64,000 nt of DNA from Gentiana macrophylla (taxonomy: Eukaryota; Streptophyta; Magnoliopsida; Gentianales; Gentianaceae). The translations under genes and the position numbers were made by a program. The notes below the pieces were generated by a model. The model saw only the letters and a list, made by a program, of their open reading frames with translations. It had not been told where the DNA came from and did no database searches. This document shows, piece by piece, positions 56,737 to 64,000 of this stretch; the first letter of the stretch is position 1; each line of letters starts with the position of its first letter. The DNA lies in assembly GCA_026214975.1 (NCBI GenBank), contig CM047810.1:38433280-38497279 (forward strand), written 5' to 3'.

Positions 56737-57532
56737 CCGACTTATTTTCCTATTTAAGCAGCAGCGCCCCAAACCCTAGGATAGACATTCATAGAGTCGA
56801 AATTCATCTTGAAACACAGCAGTGGTTTTGTTCTTTTTGTTTTTGGTTTTTTTTTTTTATGCAATCAAAACAACTTTTTGATCTCAAGATCATTATGAGT
56901 AGCTAAACGCTTGGGTTGGACGAACGGGTGAAGCAATTCAAGAGGTGTTTGGGTTTTCTTAATTCTTTCTGCGTTTGCAATCAACAAAAGGTTCGATTTC
57001 TATTGCGTTTATTTTGTGCTTGATATCGATAGATAAAGCCTGTGATATTCGTTTGATGATAGTTGAATGAACTCTAGATCACATTAATAGTATTGATTTA
57101 ATCAATTTGTCTAAAAACGAAAGTTATCAAATTGTTAACCTAAATAATAGATTCGAAAGAATTTATGCCTATCGTGCTTGAAGAATCAATCTTTGATAAA
57201 AGTTGATAAACAAATTATCTAAGAAATTAGTAATTTGCATTAGGTATAGGTTAATCTTGGCCTTTAGTTGATTTGCATGCATAGGAAATTAGAAGCCTTT
57301 ACTGCTTTCTTGAATTGCGGATCCTTGTTCATCTGCCTTTCTCCCCATTATTTGATAAACCTAAAATAGTTAGTTTTGTGACACTTTTGGCCTAAACTTA
57401 AAAACATATTCAACCTCACGTTCCTCGTGGGATCGACCCGGAATAACCGCTTTACTACAAGCTTTGCACTTGGAGCGACTAACCGGATTTTTATTTCTTG
57501 TCTTTTTGTTTCATTCACAAAAATCCACCACA
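56737..57532 (+). repeat. 3' LTR of element 3, second part
   Basis: It resumes with CCGACTTATTTTCC and matches the 5' LTR from about 31,187 to its end ATCCACCACA. The TATA-like TATTTAAGC is the first thing after the insertion point. Confidence 0.92.
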
Positions 57533-57537
57533 CTGCC
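57533..57537. repeat. Target-site duplication of element 3, right copy (CTGCC)
   Basis: Exact match to 30,578-30,582. Confidence 0.9.
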
Positions 57538-57628
57538 CAAAAGCTTTTAAATTAAAAAAAAAATTTGAAACTCCAGTATAGTCATTCACCCCCTCTAACT
57601 ATACTTTTAGCCTTCTCTAGAACCAACA
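57538..57628 (+). repeat. Copia 3' LTR, last 91 bp
   Basis: The sequence ends CTCTAGAACCAACA. With the LTR start TGTTAG this gives TGTT...AACA inverted ends. A CATTCACCCCCTCTAACTAT stretch is typical of SIRE-lineage LTR ends. Confidence 0.82.
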
Positions 57629-57673
57629 GGCCCGCGGACCCTTATTCGGTCCCCTCTGGCCGCCCAAGCAAAG

Positions 57674-57873
57674 TCTTCGGAGCCGCCAAAGGCCTCAGAG
57701 CCACCAAAGGCTCTTAGCCCGCCAAAAGGATCTCCGGAGCCGCCAAAGGCCTCGGAGCCACCAAAGGATATCAGCCCGCCAAAAGGCTCTCTGGAACCGC
57801 AAAAGGCTTCAGAGCCGCCAAAGGCTCTCGGGTCCGCCAAAAGGCTCTCGGGTCCTCCAAAAGGCTCTCAGCT
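57674..57873. repeat. Minisatellite of about 18-bp units
   Basis: About ten imperfect copies around CGGAGCCGCCAAAGGCCT. On the minus strand it can be read as repeated FGGSEA, but this frame is a by-product of an 18-bp period. Confidence 0.85.
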
Positions 57874-57983
57874 CACCAGGTCGGTCCGCCAGCCCTCAAC
57901 TCGCTGGCTTAACAGCTCACCGTCCTGACAGCTCTCGACAGTTGTCCTACTCTCACCGGCCCGGTGACAGCTGGCTTATTTCC

Positions 57984-57995
57984 TCTATAAATAGC
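57984..57995 (+). promoter_or_regulatory. TATA box of the LTR-like fragment
   Basis: TCTATAAATAGC, 110 bp after the minisatellite, in a typical LTR promoter context. Confidence 0.5.
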
Positions 57996-58200
57996 AACAT
58001 CACCTCCATTACAAGGGAGAGGACTTCACTTCCAGAACTACGCATTGGGCTTGATCCCTTACAAAGTGCGTGAAGCGACCATTTGACGCTCAACTCATAA
58101 TCACAAAACACCAAACATTTCCCTCATCTTGTTCTTTAAGATCTTCATCTTGTTCTTGAGCACCACCGCGCAACCGCCGCTAAAATCATTTGCCAGATAT

Positions 58201-60340
58201 CCACCACATAAACACCTCTATTTATCCGAGATAATTTTGACATTATCAGATCCATACTATGTCGTAACTAACATTTTAGTAATACTCTATCATGCTAGTT
58301 TACGAATACGATTACAAGATTGGGCAAATCTAAATAAACATGGATTAATCCAGTCGATCAGACGTAGCTGACGCCGAATCTCCAGAATTAGGGTGATCGA
58401 AGGTTGCCTTTCCGTGTGGGTATAGACTACCACCGCGTCGAGCATGGTGGTTCCTACTTCTAGGTTATATATTACAATTCAGGTTAATTCTGGTGAATTA
58501 CTGGTTCGTTAAACATGCTAATCTTCCATGGTAAAGACATGAAAGAACGTTCAAAGTTTCATACCTTTAACAATGGAGGAATAGCTTGATCAACTCAAGC
58601 TAATTAATAGCTGGAGGGAGAAGGGAACCAACAAGAACTCAAAAGAGAACCAAGAAATATTTTATTACATAAATCAATGTTTCATACAAAGCATCTAATG
58701 AATTGTAAGCATACATAATCATGAACTGCTACAGGCCTTATATAGAGCCTGTAGCAGACTTATGCCCAATAAAACCCTAGCCGACTTGGTTTATGCCTTA
58801 TAAGGTCGGTTTCATGCTGCCCAAGGCCTTCGCCACGCCGGACCTTTGTTTCCCAGATTCTTAAGCAGACTCTTCATGGACCACTTTTATTCAGCCCGAT
58901 AAATTTTCTCAACCCAGATCCACTTCATCCATGCTCCTGGAAAATGGTAGTACCTGAAAATCATGCAAAATGGAGCAAAACAATACCGATTCCAAAGGAT
59001 AAACATATCAATGTAGAATTACGGTCTCATGACTACGCGCTAGGAAATTGATATGCATTTCATACAATAATCAGACTATCTCTCATCAATTGAGCATAAT
59101 TCAGGGGCAAATCGGGCATAAAATATAGTACCAAATAGAATATCATCATTTAGCATGCTCATCAAAGCTACGTGAGCTACCTACCAATCCGTACTTTACT
59201 TGCCTACTAACCATAACATGTTTGTGTCTTGTCTATCATGTTCATGTTTCTTACTTACTTAACATGAGGGCTTGGTGCAACATGGCCAATATGACTAACC
59301 ATACATTTAATGTGGTTCTGGGTCACAGTACCCCTCTCGGTACATCATCTTAGGAACGAAATGGGTAATAGAACTACACAGGACTTTGAATAACCATGGT
59401 ACTCCGTGCAATACATTGCATGATAACTAACTAGACCTTATCTTTACACAAGTAGGAGCACATAAAGCACATTGAATTCATGTTAAACTCCGTATCCAAC
59501 CCACGAGAACCTTCTAAGACCATAGCAACACCGAACCCATCCTATCTTCACTACTCATAACCAAGACGCATAAAACAGTTTACAAAAACGAAAAACCAAA
59601 CAGTGCTTTGAAATCAATAATAAAGTTATCCAACAAACATAATCATGTCCAGTTTCGTGCATTTTTATAGAAAACGGTAGCCAAAACAACTTAAAACATA
59701 ATGTTTAAACTAAAAGTGGAACCTTTTGATTAGACGAACTCCTTACCTTAAAGACGAGCCGAACTACTTACCGAACAACAACTATATTCCAAATCTATGA
59801 GAATCTACAACCTAACAGCGAATCTAATGAAAATTACCGTTCGAACCTAACCTAATTAAGATCAAAGACAAGAACTACTATGAAAAGATTAGATCTTACC
59901 TTCACAAGATGAATCTAAGCTTGAAACTGTTGTTGGAATCAAAACTGCTTCAAAAATGCTCCTGAACGAACCAAAAATCAACCAGAATGCTCCAGAAACA
60001 AAGTCATGGGTCCTGGGCGATGAGATAGGATAGCAACCGGGGGTTTTTACTTAGCTTCAAAAACGCGAATTCCATGAAGCATAGGGCTATATGGAGGCTT
60101 TTTATAGTATTTTCTGAGCCTAAGTCGGTTTTAATGTGACTTAGGGCCAAGAAAAACTTAGTTAACCTTAAAATACTAGTAAAAAGAAACTTAGTTTCCA
60201 AAAAAAAACGAAAATACCTTCAAATTGTAACACAAAAAAAAATCAGGTTTCACATTTTCGGGATCCGCCGGTGTACACCATATATGCCAGATGGTACACG
60301 ACTTAATATAACAGACTGCTATGTGTATCCAATAGCCTAA
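58201..60340 (-). other. Unassigned repeat-like sequence with two minus-strand TATA motifs
   Basis: No credible gene. On the minus strand GGCTCTATATAAGG (58,735-58,748) and TACTATAAAAAGCC (60,096-60,109) look like core promoters; the second is followed leftwards by sequence resembling the R-U5 of a gypsy LTR. A TGTTACAATTTG at about 60,230 reading leftwards could be an LTR start. No paired copy exists in the window, so this is only suggestive. Confidence 0.35.
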
Positions 60341-60880
60341 TGTCTATTGGAGAATTTGAATTAAAATTAATTATAAAATTAATGGAGGGTCTCAACGGTT
60401 CGGTGAAAGGTTGCGACCCCGTAAGAGGTTGTATCCTTTCGGTAAAAGGTTATAACTTTTCGGATTAAAAGTTGCAACCGTTGAATGATGGGACTTATTT
60501 CCCTTATAAATTCCCACCATTGTAGTGGAAAATGATGTAGATTTTAAATGATTTTCCTTAGAAAAATTCTGGCCAAATTCTTTAAAAATACTCATCTAAA
60601 TACTTTACATATTTTCCGAGTCAAGAAGAGATTTACAGAACATGATCGGTTCGCCGTCTTCTTCTCATTGAAGTGCAACAACCCGAAGAAGGAATGACTG
60701 TTGTATCTTGGGAGACGATTTCCATTATCGTATGCACATAATCGGGGCAAAAACGTCTTAAAGACAGAGTGCTACACTCGCCTCAGTCAATAAGTTTTCT
60801 TGTCCCATTTTATTAATTTTCAGTTCATACATGTTCATGTGTTTTTAACTGGTCAGATTGCTTGTTAAAATTGTTAGACA
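60341..60880 (+). repeat. Probable copia-type LTR, borders tentative
   Basis: It contains repeated GGTTGCGACC / GGTTATAAC-type strings, a CTTATAAATTCCC TATA region at about 60,503, and the end block GGGAGACGATTTCC...GACAGAGTGC...CGCCTCAGTC that also appears in the solo LTR at 62,040-62,120. TGTCTA at 60,341 and TAGACA at 60,880 would be inverted ends, but no target duplication flanks them. Confidence 0.45.
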
Positions 60881-61100
60881 ACATGCTAGATTGATAATTT
60901 CTCCATCAATCATAAGACGGTTTTTGTTTATTGTTTCAGCATGCTATTGGATTTTGTATGTTATAAAGATTGTTCTTCTACACAATAACACTTTTTGTGC
61001 TTTGTCGTTTTCGGCATCCTTACAATGTGTGTGTATTCACAATCTGAACTGTAGTTAATGCCATCTGGTTGTCCTGACATTCAAATTTGATAGCTATAAT

Positions 61101-62238
61101 TGTTGGAGAAAATAGAGGAATAATGATTTAATCGATTTTATCAATTTTAATCATTTTTACAACTACTTTTAAAAGCAAGTTCGATAAAATTTTATTAAAG
61201 TTATCGAGACTTTATCATTGGAAACTACTTGCTCGTAGTTGAGAATAGGTTTTAAATCATTCAATTCAGATGCGGGTGAATGAGATATTAACGCTTTAAG
61301 TTGTTGTGAGATATGGGAAGTAAAGTAGTGTAAAACTTTATCCCACATTGGAACATGAGTGTTCCAATGTCAAGTATTTATATGATGATAGTTGATGATT
61401 GGTATAAGCTCCTAGAGAAAATGAGAGAGTTCAGAATGGTTTAGACAAACGATGTTCTGCTTAAATTGCAACACGTGTGCGCGCGCGCCGCCGCCCGCCT
61501 GTGCCCGTTGACCTTAGGCATGGGCTTGGGGAATTGGGCCTTCTTGGGCCTAAGGCCTTGTGTTGGGAAAGTATTATGTTTTTGGACAAAGTCAGCGGGG
61601 TGGCAAGTCGGTGAGGCCAGTCAGTGAATGCGAAATTCAGTGAGGCAAACTCGAAGATCGACAAAGCGAGCGAAATCATTTGGGTCAAGCGAGGCATAGT
61701 CATCATCAACTGAGGCATAGTCATCCTTTTCATCTTCTGCTGAGACCTTTCATCTTCGAATCTGTCATGATTAATATTGATATCAAAGTGGGAGTAGTGG
61801 GAGTAAATGCATTAATGGTTATCAATGCAGAGGCTTTTCCATTGCTTGCTCAAGTCTCTATATAAACAAGCCTTCACAAGATGGAAGACACACAAGTATT
61901 CAAGCAATACAAGAGCATACATACATTCCATTGCATAAATTTTTTCTGCATTCATAGTTGAAGAGTTTATGGGCATTGTCAGAGTTCGACTAAGTTTAGA
62001 GTTGAAGTAGCTCTCCATCTGAACATGTAAACTGAGTTGTCCTGGGAGACAATTGCAACAACCGTGGGTACAAGCCGATGTAAATTTGTCTTAAGGACAG
62101 AGTGCAACTCGTCTCAGTTTTGCATATCATTTTATATTTTTATTTACATCTATTGTAATTATATTTATATTTTGAATTGGAAATAAAATTGTTCTTTATT
62201 TTTCTGAATATTTATTTTATTTGCATACGGGTATAACA
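61101..62238 (+). mobile_element. Copia solo LTR
   Basis: 1,138 bp with TGTT...AACA inverted ends (TGTTGGAGAAAAT...GGGTATAACA), flanked by ATAAT on both sides (61,096-61,100 and 62,239-62,243). Inside are CCCACATTGGAAC (about 61,342), a GC-rich CGCGCGCGCCG tract (about 61,478) and a copia-type R-U5 block with GGGAGACAATTGC and GTCTTAAGGACAGAGTGC. No internal domain remains, so it arose by recombination between two LTRs. The lineage looks Tork-like; that is a tentative call. Confidence 0.88.
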
Positions 62239-62437
62239 ATAATAACTTCGTGTTTCATTACTCTGGCTACAAGCCAAATAATATTTCCGAACAGTAGTTT
62301 TTTACAAGCCTGTTGATTGGTTGTTACCGATCGATTACGGTTCTTTGTATATAATTCTTCCATTGATATGTTCTTATCTGTGGCTGAAAGTTTGCGTACG
62401 AATGTGCAGAGACCAAATTTGATTTTGACTAGTAATA

Positions 62438-62655
62438 GGGAAATTGGTAAATCAGGCCACTGTAACGTCTGACATTTTTTTTCATGTCAAACATTTTCTG
62501 ATATTTTTTTTCAGGTTCCCCGTCCAAATTTGGATGATTTCATCCAAATACAGTCAGTCCAAATTTGGATTCCTTTTTGTCCCAATCCATTCACTGACCA
62601 AAATGGACGGAATCCGTCTAAATTTGGACGGTTTCATCCAAATTTCGTCCAAATT
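62438..62655 (+). repeat. Left terminal inverted repeat of the Mutator-like element
   Basis: It starts GGGAAATTGGTAAATC, has two T-rich blocks and several copies of GTCCAAATTTGGA. The shared stretch GTCCCAATCCATTC is found in reverse complement on the right. Confidence 0.8.
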
Positions 62656-62789
62656 TGCTCTATTTTTGCTTTGTTTATCAGCATATCAATCACAGATCCA
62701 AATTTCGTGCAACTATACATTCACCTATACACCCACTACCAAATTGAGTTACCATTAAGTGATTTTGGTCGAGCAACTAGTGGTTGGAT

Positions 62790-62972
62790 TTAGCCGTCAA
62801 ATTTTTGGTTGAGATTTTGATGATTATCAGAAGCAGGGTTTGTGGTAGTGGTGGGTGTAGCAGTGGTTGTTGAAGAAGAAGAAGAAGTTGCTAAACAGCT
62901 AGAAACATAGCTGGGAATGATGGGTTTTGGTATACAAAAGGATAGTATAGAAGAAGAACAAGAAGCCGCCAT
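62790..62972 (-). pseudogene. Captured gene fragment: putative plastid transit peptide / first exon
   Basis: 60 codons on the minus strand starting MAASCSSSILSFCIPKPIIP, then Ser/Thr-rich sequence (SSSSSTTTATPTTTTNPASD) and a stop near the inverted repeat. MAxS start, many Ser/Thr, no acidic residues in the first 45 positions and a good plant start context (AUGGCG) are typical of chloroplast transit peptides. About 200 bp of upstream sequence inside the element could be the donor gene's 5' UTR. The mature protein is absent, so the donor gene cannot be identified. It could also be a random Ser/Thr-rich ORF from GAA/GTT-type simple sequence. Confidence 0.5.
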
Positions 62973-63194
62973 TGATGAACTTCTTGTATTAAAACTCTCA
63001 CAAGTTACTTAGAAATCCAACATTGTTAAAGAAACACACATATGGAAAGATGATCACCTATCATACGATTTGCTTTTTGCTTTGCATTTCTTACATAATT
63101 TTCTTATTGTTCAATCTATGGTTTGGGTGGTGGAATAGGAAGCTAAGGTTTGTGACCAACTGTTTTTAAAGCGAAACCGTCAAATTGAGTTAAC

Positions 63195-63407
63195 TATTGG
63201 GCGAAATTTGGACGAAACCGTCCAAATTTGGATGGATTCCATCCATTTTAGTCGAGGAATGGATTGGGACAAAAGGAATCAAATTTGGGTTTTTTTGGTT
63301 GTATTTAGGCAAATTGTTCAAATTTGAATGAGGAACTGAAAAAAATGTCTATAAATGTTTGACTGAAAAAAATGTCGAGGCGTTCTTGTGTCAGTTTACG
63401 ATTTCCC
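63195..63407 (-). repeat. Right terminal inverted repeat of the Mutator-like element
   Basis: Reverse complement of 62,438-62,655 with scattered differences and small gaps; it ends ATTTCCC next to the second ACTAGTAATA. Confidence 0.8.
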
Positions 63408-63417
63408 ACTAGTAATA

Positions 63418-64000
63418 TAAGTAATTGATATTGATGAATTTCAAAAGCGGAATGAATCACGAGTATACAAATCTTGTAATGACACATATGGAGACAATAG
63501 TTTTCACACGTTGTTGTTTAGTATTTTGGTTGAATAACACATTAAATTTGTTAGAAAGTTTTTAGTTATGCGTTGTTTGATAAATTGAATATAATAATCG
63601 TGTCTTATTTAATTGAATAGTTGTGTCTAGAAGCTAATTAAATTTTAATGTTCATACACCTTTTCTTTTTTAAGTAAAGTGTTTATAGGCATAAGGGTGA
63701 ATTAAAAGGATGTTATATAAATGAGCATTATGATGATACCATTTCATTGAATATTAACAAGGTGTTTATTTAAATTTGCATCATTTCGGTTTGTGACCTT
63801 TCAGTGTAACCTAATGCTACTGTTAATCTAAAGGGATGCTTTGATTTTATCTTTTCGGTGGTCAGTCTCTTAAGTTTGAATAAATATATATGTAAATGGA
63901 ACTGTGGTATCGTTGATCAAAGTCTTACAGTTACGAGTAGTGATAAGCGATGAAGTAATGAATACAACTTTATTCTCCCTAGACAAAGTAGGCCTGTTAA
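63418..64000. other. AT-rich sequence without recognised features
   Basis: No ORF with recognisable motifs and no LTR or MITE ends. It may be ordinary host intergenic DNA. Confidence 0.5.

Larger units (their letters stand above)
30583..57532 (+). mobile_element. Element 3: Athila-type Ty3/gypsy retrotransposon in the copia LTR, itself split by element 2
   Basis: It has a 5' LTR (30,583-31,980), primer site, gag, pol, two polypurine tracts and a 3' LTR (39,880-40,484 plus 56,737-57,532). Without element 2 the length is about 10.7 kb. Both ends show the CTGCC target duplication, and the copia LTR resumes after it. No env-like ORF lies between integrase and the 3' LTR. RT motifs ([29 protein letters not shown]) and the primer site are Athila-like. 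Gag and pol contain several frameshifts. Confidence 0.92.
22196..57628 (+). mobile_element. Copia retrotransposon, apparently chimeric, split by element 3
   Basis: The order on the plus strand is a possible 5' LTR tail (to 22,380), a tRNA-Met-type primer site (22,382), gag and protease (22.5-24.1 kb), integrase and RT-RNase H (24.1-26.7 kb), an env-like ORF region (27.3-29.2 kb), a polypurine tract (29,303) and a 3' LTR (29,318-30,582 continued at 57,538-57,628). Copia order (integrase before RT) is clear. The sequence ahead of the primer site does not match the end of the 3' LTR (CTAGAACCAACA), so the 5' and 3' ends come from different families. Everything is broken by stops and frame changes. 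The left border is approximate. Confidence 0.75.
57629..58200 (+). repeat. LTR-like fragment with minisatellite and TATA box
   Basis: A tandem array at 57,674-57,873 is followed by TCTATAAATAGC (57,984) and a leader with ACTTCACTTCCAGAAC. This matches the general plan of Tat-type LTRs (U3 repeats, TATA, R-U5). There is no partner LTR in the window, so assignment and borders are uncertain. Confidence 0.5.
62438..63407. mobile_element. Mutator-like non-autonomous element with long inverted repeats (Pack-MULE-like)
   Basis: 970 bp flanked by a perfect 10-bp duplication ACTAGTAATA (62,428-62,437 and 63,408-63,417). The ends are GGGAAAT...ATTTCCC, and the inverted repeats extend for roughly 210 bp (62,438-62,655 against 63,195-63,407) at about three-quarters identity. 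Target duplications of 9-11 bp with long inverted repeats are the mark of Mutator-like elements. The TIRs hold many TCCAAATTTGGA palindromes. The middle, about 62,700-63,190, is not TIR sequence and contains an ORF with a transit-peptide-like composition. No transposase is present. Confidence 0.85.

Noticed and set aside
57607..57840. Minus-strand ORF with repeated FGGSEA, resembling a structural glycine-rich protein
   Set aside because: The 18-bp unit of the minisatellite keeps every frame periodic; no other gene features are present.
60004..60201. Small ORF beginning METKFLFTSILRLTKFFLAL as a secreted peptide gene
   Set aside because: It lies across a probable LTR promoter, has no codon or motif support and no second exon.
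1..64000. A host gene cluster or a novel defence-type system
   Set aside because: All long reading frames trace to known retrotransposon domains or to their shadows; the only possible host-gene piece is the fragment inside the Mutator-like element.

Overview
This is plant nuclear DNA, almost certainly from a flowering plant and probably a eudicot. The window is repeat-rich intergenic sequence made of nested LTR retrotransposons. The support is direct: plant-type Ty3/gypsy (Athila and Tat) and Ty1/copia polyproteins, paired LTRs with TG...CA ends and 5-bp target duplications, primer-binding sites and polypurine tracts. I found no intact host gene, no rRNA or tRNA gene and no CRISPR array. The species cannot be named from this sequence. 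Lineage names rest on recognising protein motifs, not on a search.

Layout. (1) 1-18,301: an old Tat-type gypsy element on the minus strand, with gag at 16.6-18.1 kb, protease at 16.0-16.4 kb and RT, two RNase H domains and a truncated integrase at 3.0-5.6 kb. Next to its cut integrase lie pieces of ORFs on the opposite strand (1-2,956). It is split by 'element 1', a 10.4-kb Athila-type element on the minus strand (5,638-16,002; target duplication ATCAT) whose protease-to-integrase frame is broken by a single stop codon. (2) 18,302-20,149: a truncated 5' end (LTR, primer site, start of gag) of the same Athila family on the plus strand, flanked by a 157-170 bp direct duplication of the Tat leader. 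(3) 20.3-22.2 kb: LTR-like and MITE-like remnants. (4) 22.2-30.6 kb: a copia element on the plus strand whose gag and protease look Ale/Retrofit-like, while integrase, RT, env-like ORF and 3' LTR look SIRE-like. (5) 'Element 3', an Athila element on the plus strand (30,583-57,532; target duplication CTGCC), sits inside the copia 3' LTR. Its own 3' LTR is split by 'element 2', a 16.3-kb Athila element on the minus strand (40,485-56,736) with two env-like/plant-transposon-domain units. The last 91 bp of the copia LTR resume at 57,538. (6) 57.6-64 kb: an LTR-like fragment with a minisatellite, further LTR-like sequence, a clean copia solo LTR (61,101-62,238; ATAAT) and a 970-bp Mutator-like element (62,438-63,407; 10-bp duplication) carrying what looks like the first exon of a plastid-targeted protein gene.

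Most interesting points: one 'plant transposon' domain family occurs in sense in an Athila element and in antisense beside a Tat element; promoter-like palindrome-plus-TATA modules recur before each env-like unit of element 2; all three Athila elements have a second polypurine tract upstream of the one at the 3' LTR; the copia element is apparently chimeric; the Mutator-like element looks like a Pack-MULE; and LTR pairs differ preferentially at CAG/CTG versus CG, which suggests base-calling error at methylated sites rather than real divergence.

Relative age follows from the nesting: Tat before element 1; copia before element 3 before element 2. All long ORFs are transposon-derived, and nearly all carry stops or frameshifts.
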